64,000 bases of DNA from Protula sp. h YS-2021 (lineage: Eukaryota; Annelida; Polychaeta; Sabellida; Serpulidae). Made by a program: the position numbers and the translations under genes. Below are positions 1 through 60,055 of this stretch, piece after piece. Below the pieces are notes generated by a model. The model searched no databases. It saw only the letters and a program-made list of their open reading frames with translations, and had not been told where the DNA came from. The stretch lies in assembly GCA_949752745.1 (NCBI GenBank), contig OX457024.1, positions 52,159,810 to 52,223,809 of the forward strand, written 5' to 3'. Position 1 is the stretch's first letter; each line of letters opens with the position of its first letter.

Positions 1-484
1 TATAGCTGGGACTATTTTACCTATCGGAGTGTAAATGTAAATTTCTATGTTGTACGCAGAGGACGCTCCAAATATCGCACACTGAGTGGACCATCTGCCT
101 GATTTTTTTCATCTCTTCTATACGCATATCCATGTTGCTACCAGCAACAAATTGTTTGAAATGAGTTTTATTTTCAGCCATATGGTTGGTTAGGTTTTGG
201 GTAAACTCGGCCCCTTTGCCAAGTCGGCCCCTTGCAAAATCGGCCCTTTTTGGTCAAGTCGGCCCCGCAAACTCGACACCTCGTGAAAGTAAGGCCGGCC
301 CCTCAGTCCTTTTTTAAGTCGGCCCGATCACACATACTTTTCCAAATTAAAATACAAAAGGCAATGATCACTGACGAGTCATCAAGAAAAAAAAAGGATA
401 AAACAGGATAAATTTGGGGGAAAAAGTATGAAAAAAAGGATAATTCATATTTTGCTAGAGTCGAGAAAACATTAATGTTAATCA
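1..484. other. Non-coding; short GGCCC-rich repeats and A-rich subterminal-like tract
   Basis: At 205-325 the words AAGTCGGCCCC and AATCGGCCC recur about every 20 bp. At 385-445 there is an A-rich tract with repeated AAAAAGGATA words, like those beside the TIR ends at 2015 and 3373. No gene seen. Confidence 0.4.
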
Positions 485-499
485 TACTGTATCATTTTT

Positions 500-924
500 T
501 TGTAATTTATGATACTCGTTTTCACAGCGATTAAAAATCTTTGCATACCTGATTGTACTTTACAAATTTATAACGGAATCCGGTCAAATTGTGCCAAAAG
601 AAGCGTTTTGAAAATTGGCTACTTAATATTTTTAAATGCCCCCATGTAGCCAATTTTTTGCGGATCGCCAAAAAAAAAAAAAAAAAAAAAAACCTAGAAA
701 TTAAGTGTTCAAAATTGGAAAGGAATCCGATCAAACTTGTGGGAGAAGAAGCATTTTGAAAATTAGACACCAAAAAATAAAAAAAATGCCTCCCAATTGG
801 CCCATTTTGGGCGGATCGCCAAAATGAGTACTTTTTAAAAAGAGGCCTACCTAGAGAATATTCGTACCAATTTGCAAGAAAATCTAATCAAAATTGTGGG
901 AGAAGAAGCATTTTGAACAAGTTT
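500..924. repeat. Diverged ~140-bp tandem repeat (GGCGGATCGCC family)
   Basis: About three diverged units, each with an 'agaagcattttgaaaattgg' stretch, then AATGCCCCC and a hairpin core TTTTGGCGGATCGCCAAAA. Related arrays lie at 31255-31720 and 34830-35350. Confidence 0.7.
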
Positions 925-1177
925 GTCCAAGGACAAAGTCCCAGCTTACGAAAAGCAATAAGACCAATTCCAGCGTGCATGAGCAAGCGAATTTTCCTGA
1001 AAAATTGGGCTTCAAAAAATGAGACGGCAAAGAGCTAGCTCAATAATTAATTTAGCACCGGATCAGAACATAGACCGATAAATGCATACAAAGATTTCTT
1101 TCCCAGAAAAATGGGAAACAGATTTTTTGTATCTCTGGTAGACTGGATAGTCTGCCATAGATACCTTCAAACAACGC
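925..1177 (+). repeat. 240-bp module preceding 51-bp satellite (copy 1)
   Basis: Starts 'acaagtttgtccaa' and ends near 'ataccttcaa'. The same module, roughly 85% alike by eye, is at 44065-44335, also directly in front of a 51-bp satellite, which suggests one composite repeat. Confidence 0.7.
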
Positions 1178-1845
1178 TCGCATTTCGGACCAGTGCGCAT
1201 ATTTATGTAACTTGCCTTGATGCGCGGTTCTTATTCAGACAAGTGCGCATGTTTATTTAATTTTGCGTAGATGCGCGGCTCTCATTTTGGAACAGTGCAC
1301 ATGTTTATTTAACTTGCGTTGATGTGCGGTTCGCATTTCTGACGAGCGCCCATGTTTTTTTTTACCTTTTGTGAATGTGCGGTTCTTATTTCGGATCAGT
1401 GCGCACGTTTATTTACCTTGTGTTGATGTGTGGTTCTTATTTCGGATCAATGCGCATCTTTATTTACATTGTGTTGATGGGCGGTTCGTATTTCGGATCA
1501 GTGAACATGTTCATTTACCTTGTGTTGATGTGTGGTTCTTATTTCGGATCACTGCGCATGTTTATTTACCTTGCGTCGATGCGCGATTCTTATTCCAGAC
1601 CAATACGCATGTTTATTGTACTTGCGTTGACGAGCGGTACTTAATTTGGACAAGTGCACAAGTTTCCATAGGTTGCCTTGATGCGCGGTTCGCATTTCGG
1701 ACCAGTTTGCATGTTTATTTAACCTGCGTTGATGCGCGGTGCTTATTTTGGACCAGTTCGCATCTTTATTTATCCTCCGTCGATGCGCAGTTCACATTTC
1801 GGACCAATGCGCATGTTTATTTAACTTGCATCGATGCGGAGTACT
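1178..1845 (+). repeat. 51-bp satellite array A
   Basis: About 13 diverged units of 51 bp containing CATTTCGGACCAGTGCGCAT, then a GTTTATTTAACTTGCG stretch. Since 51 is a multiple of three, open frames of up to 172 codons arise by repetition (for example 1371-1889) and are not taken as genes. The same satellite recurs at 44380-44785 and 46655-48068. Confidence 0.85.
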
Positions 1846-2015
1846 TAAAAATTATCAAAATAAAAAAAAAGGATGAAAAGCGAAAATAAAAAGGATAAAA
1901 AAAAGGAATGAAAATTTTAAAAAAGTATAAAAAAGTATTTAAGGATAAAAAAGGATAATATCGGGCTTTTATAAAAAAGGATAATCCTTTTAAAAAAGGA
2001 TGATGTGGCAACACT
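1846..2015. mobile_element. Right end of a CAGTGTTGCCAC-type TIR element
   Basis: An A-rich stretch of repeated AAAAAGGAT words ends in GATGTGGCAACACTG (the reverse complement starts CAGTGTTGCCACATC). The same terminal sequence is at 3373 and at both ends of 60056-62428. No matching left end is visible in the window. Confidence 0.5.
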
Positions 2016-3140
2016 GTACATATCAAATTTCATTAAAATCCCTGCAGTTGTTCTTGAGATATCGTGTTAACAAACTCATTCCGATGGTGAATAATTTCCA
2101 GGATTTGGTAAATTTCAAAGCCCATTTTGTTCATTTTCCTTGGACCAACCTAACCCATTTACAATACCCAACCTTGTCAGTGCCCACAGAAGCTACATAC
2201 CATTCATTAAAATCCTTGCAGCAGTTTTGAAGTTATCGTGTTAACAAGCTGTTGATGACAGACCCACAGACCAACACGCAGTCGATCGCATATATCAACA
2301 AGTCATCAGTGGAACTGATTATGTCCCCCGCCACAAAAACCCTATCTTATCAATCGAAGCAGAAGTGTAGGCTTGAGTGTTAACAAACTCATTCCAGTAT
2401 GTGAGGGTTGTGAAAATTTCTTAAGTTCAGCTGGGCCAATGTTCTTGGGCCGACAGGGCTCATTTTCAATACCGACCTTTGTTGGTTCCAATACTTCCTA
2501 TATGTAAAATATTTCAACAATCGATCCAGAAATGTAGGCTTGAGCGTGTTAACAAAATCATTCAAGTGAGTAAGGATTGGTAAAATTTGTGAAAAGTTCA
2601 GCTGGGCCAATGTCTTTTTGCCGACATGGCTCATTTACCATACAATCACTTGTTGGTTCCAATACTACTTATAGTTAAGACATCTTGTCAATCGATGCAG
2701 AAATGTAAGCTTGAGTGTGTTAACAAACTCATTCCAGTATGCAAGGGTTGTGAAAATTTCTGAAGTTCAGCTGGGCCAATCTCCTTAGGCCGATAGGGCT
2801 AACTTACAATAACGACCTTTGTTGGTTCCAATACTTCCTTTATGTAAAAGATTTCAACAATCGATCCAGAAATGTAGGCTTGAGTGTGTTACCAAACTCA
2901 TTCAACTGAGTAAGGATTGGGAAAATTTGTGAAGTTCAGCTGGGCCAATGTCCTTGGGCCGACATGGCTCATTTACAACACCGATCCTTGTTCGTTCCAG
3001 TACTACCCATATATAGAATATCTTAACAATCGGTCGAAAAATGTAGGCTTGAGTGTGTTAACAAAAAAGGTGTCGACAGACGGACAGACAGACCCGAAAA
3101 CTATAGTCCCCCGGTGGGGGACTGATAAGTACATTAATAT
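2016..3140. repeat. ~175-bp tandem repeat (ATCGTGTTAACAA family)
   Basis: About six units containing TTAACAAACTCATTC, a 'gtgaaaatt..gaagttcagctgg' segment, 'ttgggccgacatggctcattt' (diverged), and 'ccaatacttcc'. It ends with a short GACAGACGGACAGACAGACC tract. A sister array is at 52250-53140. No convincing coding. Confidence 0.75.
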
Positions 3141-3229
3141 ACAAAGGAAATGAATAATAGAGACAGAGAGTAGATTAAAGTTTCCACTGAGATTTCGTTA
3201 TCATTGTACTTAACCCTACAGCTGGTTAA

Positions 3230-3373
3230 GAAAAAGTATAAAAAGTAAAAAAAAATTTAAATTTTCGGCAAAAAAAGTATAAAAAAAGTAAAAAAAGTAA
3301 AAAAAAGTATAAATTTCGGGGTTGGTCAAAAAAAAAGTATAATACTTTTAAAAAAGTATAATGTGGCAACACT
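3230..3373. mobile_element. Second right end of a CAGTGTTGCCAC-type TIR element
   Basis: A-rich AAAAAGTATA words followed by TATAATGTGGCAACACTG. Layout is the same as 1846-2015, but the subterminal word has changed from AAAAAGGAT to AAAAAGTAT. Confidence 0.5.
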
Positions 3374-6300
3374 GTGGTAAGCTATAAGGTGCGGGCGTTT
3401 AGGTACCTTGAATGAGCTCTGCTGGTAAGCTGCAAGACGCGGGTTGTAGGTACCTTGAATGAGAACTGCTGGTAAGCTACAAGGTGCGGGCGTCTAGATA
3501 CCTTAAATGAGTTCTGCTGGTAAGGTACAAGGCGAGGGTTTGTAGGTGCCTTGAATGAGTTTTGTTGGTAAGCTACAAGACGCGGGTTGTAGGTACCTTG
3601 AATGAGTTCTGCTGGTAAGCTACAAGGGTCGTGTTTGTAGGTACCGTGAATGAGAACTGCTGGTAAGCTAGAAACCGCGGGTGTGTAGGTACCTTGAATT
3701 TCAACTGCTGGTAAGCTCAAAGGCGTGGGTGTGTATGTACTTGGATGATTTGTGCTGGTAAGCTAAAAGGCGCGGGTTTGTAGGTAGCTTGAATCAGTTC
3801 TGTTAATAAGCTACAAGGCGCGGGTGTGTAAGTACCTAGAATGAGTTCTGGTAATAAGCTACAAGGCGCGGGTGTGTAGATACCTTGAATGAGTTCTGCT
3901 GGTAAGCTACAAGGCGCGGGTGTGTAGGTACGTTGAATGAGTTCTGCTAATAATCTACATGTCGCGGGTGTGTAGATACCTAGAACGATAACTGTTGGTA
4001 AGCCAGAAGGCGCAGTGTGTAGGTACCTTGAATAAGTTCTGCTGGTAAGCTACGAGAAGCGGGTGTGTAGGTACCTTGAATGAGTTCTACTGGTAAACAA
4101 CAATGCGCGGTTGTATACGTACTTGGATGAGTTCTGCTGGTAAGCTTTAAGATACCTAGAACGATAACTGTTGGTAAGCCAGAAGGCGCAGTGTGTAGGT
4201 ACCTTGAATAAGTTCTGCTGGTAAGCTACGAGAAGCGGGTGTGTAGGTACCTTGAATGAGTTCTACTGGTAAACAACAATGCGCGGTTGTATACGTACTT
4301 GGATGAGTTCTGCTGGTAAGCTTTAAGGCTCGGGTGTGTAGGTACCTTGAATGTGAACTGCTGGAAAGCTACAAGGCGCGGGGGTGTAGGTACCTTAAAT
4401 GAGTTCTGCTGGTAAGCTTCAAGGCGCGGGTGTGTAGGTACCTTGAATGAGTTCTGCTGGTAAGCTACAAAGCGCGGGTGTGTAGGTACCTCTAATGAGT
4501 TCTGCTGGTAAGCTATAAGGCGCAGGGGTGTAGGTACGTTGAATGAGTTCTGTTGGTAAGCTACTAGGCGGTGTGTGTAGGTACCTTGAATCAATTTTGC
4601 TGGTAAGCTGCAAGACGCGTGGGTGTAGGTAACTTGGATGAGTTCTGCTGGTAAGATAGAAGGTGCGGGCGTGTAGGTAAACTGAATGAGTTCTGCTGGT
4701 AAGCTACAAGCGCGGGTGTGTAGGTACCACTAATGAGTTCTGCTGGTAAGCTATCAGGCACAGGGGTGTATGTACTTGGACGAATTCTTCTGGTAGGCTA
4801 CAAGGCTCGGGTGTGTAGGTCCCTTGAATGAGAATTGCTGGTAAGCTACAAGGCGCGTCGTGTAGATATCTTGATGAGTTATGATGGTAAGCTACAAAGC
4901 GCGGGTGTGTAGGTACCTCTAATGAGTTCTGCTGGTAAGCTACAAGGCGAAGGCGTGTAGATTCCTTGAATGAGTTCTGTTGGTTAGCTATAAGGCGCGG
5001 GTTTGTAGGTACCTTGAATGAGTTCTGCTGGTAAGCTACAAGGCGCGGGTGTGTAGGTACCTTGCATGAGTTCTGCTGATAAGCTACAAGGCTCGGGTGT
5101 GAAGGTACCTTGAATGAGAACTACTGATAAGCTACAAGGCGCGGGCATGTAGATACCTTGAATGAGTTCTGCTGGTAAGCTACAAGGCTAGGGTTTGTAG
5201 GTACCTTAAATTAGAACTGCCAGTAAGCTACAAGGCGTGGGTGTGTAGGTAGTTTGAATTTGAACTGCTGGTAAGCTAAAAGGCGCGGATGTGTAGGTAC
5301 CTTGAATGAGTTCTGCTGGTAAGCTACAGGGCTCGGGTGTGGAGGTACCTTGAATGAGAACTGCTGGTAAGCTACAAGGGGAGGGCGTGCAGGTACCTTG
5401 GATGAGTTCTGCTGGTTAGCTACACGGTGCGGGTGTGTCGGTACTTTGAATGGGTTCTGCTGGTAAGCTACCAGGCGTGGGTGTGTAGGTACCTTGAATG
5501 AGTTCTGCTGGTAAGCTACAAGGCTCGGGTGTGTAGGTACCTAGAATGAAAACTGTTGGTAAGCTACAAGGCGCGGGTGTGTAGGTACTTGGATGAATTC
5601 TGCTGGTAAGCTACAAGGTGCGGGTGTGTAGGTACTTTGAATTTGAACTGCTGGTAAGCGACAAGGTGCAGGTGTGTAGGTAGCTTGAACGAAAAAGGCA
5701 GGTAAGCTTTAAGGCGCGGGTGTGTAGGTACTTTGATGAGTTCTGCTGGTAAGTTTCAAGGATCGGGTGTGTATGTACCTTGAATGAGTTCTGCCGGTAA
5801 GCTACCAGGCGCGGGTGCGTAGGTACCTTGAATGAGTTCTGCTGGTAAGCTACCAGACGCGGGGGTGTAGGTACCTTGAATGAGTTCTGCTGGTAAGCTA
5901 TAAGACGCGGGGGTGTAGGTTCCTTGAATGAGTTCTGCTGGTAAGCTACAAGAGGCGGAGGTTTAGGTACCTTGAATGAGTTCAGCTGGTAAGCTACAAG
6001 TCGGGATGTGTACGTAACTTGAATGAGTTCTGCCGGTAAGCTACAAAGACGCTGGGATGTAGATACTTTGAATCAGTTCTGATGGTAAGCGACAAGGCGC
6101 GGGTATGTAGGTACCTTGAATTTGAACTGCAGGTAGGCTACAAGATTCGGGTGTGTAGGTACTTTGAATGAGTTCTGCCGGTAATCTACAAAGACGCTGG
6201 GATGTAGATACTTTGAATCAGTTCTGATGGTAAGCCACAAGGCGCGGGTGTGTAGGTACTTTGAATTTGAACTGCTGGTAAGCTGCAAGGTGCGGGTGTG

Positions 6301-7290
6301 TAGGTAGCTTGAATGAAAACTGCTGGTAAGTTTCAAGGCTCCGGTGTGTATGTACTTGGATGAGTTCTGCTGGTAAGCTTCAAGGTTCGGGTGTGTATGT
6401 ACCTTGAATGAGTTCTGCTGGTAAGCTACAAGGCGGGGTGTGTAGGTAACTTGAATGAGTTCTGCTGGTAAGCTACAAGGCGGGGTGTGTAGGTAACTTG
6501 AATGAGCTCTGCTGGTAAGCTACAAGGCGCGGGTGTGTAGGCACTTTGAATTTGAACTGCTGGTAAGCTACAAGGTGCGGGTGTGTAGGTATTTTGAATT
6601 TGAACTGCTGGTAAGCTACAAGGTGCGGGTGTATAGGTAGCTTGAATGAAAACTGCTGGTAAGTTTCAAGGCTCCGGTGTGTATGTACTTGGATGAGTTC
6701 TGCTGGTAAGCTTCAAGGTTCGGGTGTGTAGGTAACTTGAATGAGTTCTGCTGGTAAGCTACAAGGCGGGGTGTGTAGGTAACTTGAATGAGCTCTGCTG
6801 GTAAGCTACAAGGCGCGGGTGTGTAGGCACTTTGAATTTGAACTGCTGGTAAGCTACAAAGTGCGGGTGTGTAGGTACTTTGAATTTGAACTGCTGGTAA
6901 GCTACAAGGTGCGGGTGTGTAGGTACTTTGAATTTGAACTGCTGGTAAGCTACAAGGTGCGGGTGTGTAGGTACTTGGATGAGTTCTGCTGGTAAGCTGC
7001 AAGGCGCGGGTGTGTAGGTACCTTGAATGAGTTCTGCTGGTAAGCTACAAGACGCGGGCGTGTGGGTACCTTGTATGAGTTCTGCTGGTAAGCTACGCGG
7101 TGCGGGTGTGTAGGTACCTGCGTAGGGTTCTGTTAGTAAGCTGCAAGGCGCGAGCGTGTAGGTACCTTGAATGAGTTCTGCTGGTAAGCTACGCGGTGCG
7201 GGCGTGTATGTACCTGCGTAGGGTTCTGTTAGTAAGGTGCGAGGCGCGAGTCTTTACGTACCTGGGTTGGGTTCTGTTAGTAAGCCGTTG
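3374..7290. repeat. 48-bp satellite array, about 80 copies
   Basis: The unit contains GGTAAGCTACAAGGCGCGGG, TGTGTAGGTACCTTGAATGA and GTTCTGCT. Most units carry a KpnI site (GGTACC). Local segmental duplications are visible: about 175 bp near 3976 is repeated near 4150, and a block near 6305-6480 recurs near 6640-6800. Open frames of up to 128 codons here are repeat artefacts (48 = 16 codons). It sits 3' of the ROCO-like gene. Confidence 0.9.
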
Positions 7291-7628
7291 TACTTGAGCT
7301 GAAAGATCAAAATATTAACAGTGGTAAGTTATTCAGCACATATAAAGTGCAGCGGGTTTCTCCTGAAAACGTGGGGCTCGAATAAAATCTCACATGACGT
7401 CCGTGAAGGGTGAGGGAGTGGGGGGGGGGGGGGTGGAAGGGGTAGCAACCAGCATTGCAGTCTCTTGTCTTAATCAAGTGAAAGTGAAAATTTTCTTCTT
7501 TATACATATTTACTTTTTTTTAAACACAGCTCAGAGCGATTTGTCCAGATACAGTTTCTTCATTGTTGTTTACACGTTGATTTTTAATTTGTTGATTTAT
7601 AATATACATTACACTTTACATTATTATT
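7291..7628. other. 3' flank/UTR of the ROCO-like gene
   Basis: A 16-bp run of G near 7418 and AT-rich sequence near the poly(A) candidate. Nothing else recognised. Confidence 0.4.
7583..7588 (-). promoter_or_regulatory. candidate poly(A) signal ATTAAA
   Basis: ATTAAA on the minus strand, about 41-46 nt past the stop codon of the ROCO-like gene, within AT-rich sequence. It suits a short 3' UTR. Chance occurrence is possible. Confidence 0.35.
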
Positions 7629-56503
<48,875 letters not shown>

Positions 56504-56509
56504 CTGAAA

Positions 56510-57715
56510 TAAGAAGCAGGGCTGGCACGTTTCTCCCAAGGTGGAAAATTTACAGGCGCACTGTTTTTCAACTCCATTTTTGTGCTGCGTTTATACTTAA
56601 TCTCTAAATGTAAAGGAAAAAGCATTTCTTTCATGTTGGAAAAAGGGCAAAAGTAATGGGCTTTTAACCAGCACAGAAACTTACCACCTTTCGATAATCA
56701 AAATTCAACTTAAGTGCATCTGTGCAGACAGCGCAATGCATGAACTAATTTGATGTGGACCTATCTTCCATTCGCTTGTAACTGACTAAAGTACAAAACT
56801 TACTTTGAGGCATTTCAAACATGGATTACTGCGTACATTTTTTTAGTCTAAAACTTTTTAGCATGTTAAGAAATAACATTTCATGGTTTGTAGTAAGTCG
56901 TATTTCAGGTGAAGAGAAAATATGGGCAGAATATTTTATCGTGCAGGATTCCTTACTGCATTTAGTCACCCGCCAGTTCCTGTCATCCCAGAAATTATTC
57001 TCTCAGTGTAGCAATAATGTAATAAAGTTGTTTCAGGAATATGCTAACTGAATGCTGCTTTGGGATTTTCAGTTGGGGGAGTTCAGGCCCCCGCAGTAGA
57101 AACCCATGGGGCCGAACGAAAAGTGCGGGCCCGATACATATGTAATGTGGGAAAGTTTCGTGGCCCTGAGCCTAAATCAGGGACCTCGGACCACTGGGCC
57201 GCGCTAGTTTCCAGCCCTGTTAAATGTCAGCGGAAGCTTATTTTTACCATTCGTGTCACATTCACGAAACATGACGTGCTTAGGCGATTAGGGGTTATCT
57301 GCAATCAGATAGAAAAATAAGGGAAAATGTCATTTCCGTGATTAACGTAGTTTTCGGAAGATGCCGACGCCACCAATATAGCGGGCGTTGTTCCAGGTTA
57401 TTGGTATCATTGAAGATCAATCACTTCAACAAAAACATAGAGGTTGCAAAACGGCGAGGGTACCATTTCGAAACCTCTTGGGTTCAATTTTTTGGTTGTG
57501 AAACGTCGGCGCCACTTAATAACCAAAGAAAGAAAGACACTGGTTACGTTACGAAACGACAACCTAGCTCGCCGTTTCGAAGTCCCAACGGACCCTTTCT
57601 ATCGTTCCAGCACAGGAAGGGTCGCAGATCTGCAAATTGAAATATCCATTTTAACAGGCTATCAATCTTTCGACACACAGCACACTGAGAAGAATCATGA
57701 ATGATTATTTTCCAC
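56510..57715. other. Upstream of exon 1; unassigned
   Basis: A GTG|GTAAGT donor-like site at 56684 has stops in the phase needed to join exon 1. At 57080-57220 a GC-rich segment with CGGCCCAGTGGTCC (minus) recalls a tRNA A box, without a clear B box. No promoter identified. Confidence 0.3.
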
Positions 57716-57721
57716 TTCATT

Positions 57722-59975
57722 CATCGCCCCGTCCGTCCCACGCTGGGGTATAGGCCGCCGTCAAAGTCTCTCCAACTTCCTCAGTCCTGAGAAAGACTCC
57801 AGCTGTCCCCACGTGTGGCCCATCCTCTTGGCATCTGTGACCAGGTCACGTCACCATGTGTTCCTCGGTCAACCTCTCTTCCTATTTCCATGAGGGTTCC
57901 ACCTGAGGGCTGTCTCGTGATGCTGGTGGCTGCCTTATGCAGTGGCCTATCCACCTCTAGCGACGTCGTTGGATATCGGCTCCTGTCGGCTTCTGTGTTG
58001 TCTGCTGCCATAATTCCTCATTACAGATCTTGTCAGGCCACCATATGGGCAGAATTCGTCTAAGACAGTTGTTCATGAATGTCTGGATCTTCTTTGTCTT
58101 TGTTTTGGTGGCTCTTCAGGTCTCAGCTCCGTATGGCAGAACTTCACTTTGATGTTGAAGAGCCTGATCTTGGTGTTGACTGACAAATCTCTTGATCCCC
58201 ATCTGTTCTTAAGCTACACTAAAATTGTTGACTCTGCTCTTCAAGTCTGCATCTGTCCCTCCTTGTGTGTCAACGATGCTGCTTAGGTAAGTGAAACTGT
58301 CCACTTCTTCTGGTGCTAGGCTGTCCAGTGTGATGGGAGACGTGCTGGTGGCATGTACTTTCAGAACCTTGCTCTTCCTTCGACTGATATTCAGGCCCAG
58401 CCTTGATGAGTTCTCTGCCACGATACTCGTCTTTTCCTGCATCTGCTGTTGGGTCTGAGAAAGTACAGCTAGATCATCCAGCAAAGGTGAGATCATCCAA
58501 CTGTGACCAGAGGGTCCAATGGATGCAATTTCGTCTCTGTGCTGTGGATATCGTCATGATCCAGTCAAAGGTGAGCAGGAACAGAAATGAAAACAAACGG
58601 AGGTGGGGGTCGACGATGTCGTTCATCCTGTTCAGTAGGATCTTCCTATAGACTTTTCCAGTAGGGTAATCCCTCTGTAGTTTGCACAATTACTGAGGTC
58701 TCCTTTCTTTGGCAGTTTGATTAAGAACCTTTCCTTCCACCCTGCTGGCACTGTTTCTTCCTCCCAAATCTTCTTGAAGAGGGTGTGGTGCATATCAACA
58801 GTAATTTCCACGCCTGCTTTCAGCGCCTCCGCTGAAATGTTGAAGGGTCCAGCTGCTTTGCTTGTCTTCAACTGCTTGAGGACTTTCCTGATCTCTTCCT
58901 TGCTGGGCAAACTGCAATCTATCGGCAGGTCGTTATTAGCTTCGGATGTTCGGGGGTCCTGTGGAACTGATCTGTTTAGCAGCTCCTGTGTTCCCTCCAA
59001 CGATTTTCCTGCCCCTCATCGCCTGGGATGGTCTTTCCATTCTTGTCCTTCATTGGACTCACAGGTTTTCAGAATTTCCACTGAGCTTCCTAATAGTGGT
59101 GTAGAGGTCCCACATGTTTCCATGTCGAGCAGCTTCCTCTGCCTCTCCAACAAGTGCTTCCACAAAGTTCCTTTTGTCTGCCCTGATGCTGTTCTTCGCG
59201 ATTCTGGCAGTGTTGGCATAGCCTTCCTGGGCTTTGGCTTTTCCGCTCTTGTGAGGCTGTTGTTCAGTGCTGCCTTCTCCTCCTTTCTGTCCGCGATCTT
59301 TTCCAATGAGCCGGCTGATAGACACTTCTTGTGGTTGCGTGTCTTGCAGCCGAGCATCTCCTGGCAGGTTCTACTCACTGTCTCACTGCTTTTAATGGCC
59401 CGTCTATGGTCTTTCTTCTAAAATCTCTTGGATAGTTAGGAACCTGGTGGTTAAGGCCAGTCGGTACTCTTTCAGCTTGTCCGCATCTTTCAGAAGTCCC
59501 GTGTTGAACCGTTGGCGTTGGCCTCTCTCTCCATTCCAGTTCTGAGCTCAAGTCTGGCTAGAAGGAGATGGTAGTCCGATGCAGTGTCGGCTCCTCTATT
59601 GACTCTCACATCCTGGAGTGTTCTTCGAAATTTTTGTGATATACCACATGGTCAATTTGGTTCTCGGTGATGTGGTCTGGTGATACTCAGGATGCCCTTG
59701 TGGATTAGCTTATGGGGGAGTGTTCCGCCAATGACGAGATTGTTTATCGTGCACAGGTCTGCAAACCTCTCCCCGTTGTCGTCCATCTGGCCCTGTCCCT
59801 GTTGTCCTATAAACTCCCCATAGCCCTGATTGTTGCTGCACACCTGGGCATTCAGATTGCCCAGGACGATGGTGAGATCTCTGCTTGGGCAATTCTCTTT
59901 CTCGGTATAAAGCCTCTTGTAGAGTTCTTTGTCCGCCTCGTCGCTTTCGTTGGTTGTAGCATAACACTGAATGAT
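57722..59975 (-). pseudogene. RTE-type LINE, main part (endonuclease end, RT, C-terminus)
   Basis: From 5' to 3' on the minus strand: DNGERFADLCTINNLVIGGT (endonuclease), FLIKLPKKGDLSNCANYRGI (RT start), KVYRKILLNRMNDIVDPHLR, then an internal deletion, LFLLTFDWIMTISTAQRRNC and a LLDDLAVLSQ stretch where the FADD catalytic motif should be, EEVDSFTYLSSIVDTQGGTD, and the C-terminal SQMPRGWATRG region. Several frameshifts and stops. The 5' piece continues at 62588 beyond a nested insertion. Confidence 0.85.
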
Positions 59976-60055
59976 TGTTTGTTTGTTTGGTATTTAACGT
60001 CCCGTTCTCCAACTGGGATGGGAATATTAGGACGTACTTGCTAAAGAAACAAGTG

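Noticed and set aside
3374..7290. Possible CRISPR-like array because of regular repeats
   Set aside because: Units are contiguous 48-bp repeats with no unique spacers, in a eukaryotic intron-bearing context.
56684..56741. Upstream exon of the ROCO-like gene ending GTG|GTAAGT
   Set aside because: In the frame needed to join exon 1 there is a TGA seven codons before the donor; an apparent open frame came from miscounting an A-run.
57338..57704. Plus-strand frames of 86-100 codons
   Set aside because: No domain, no splice logic and no agreement between frames; treated as non-coding.
58717..59421. 234-codon plus-strand ORF
   Set aside because: It is the antisense shadow of the minus-strand RTE LINE, whose motifs are clear.
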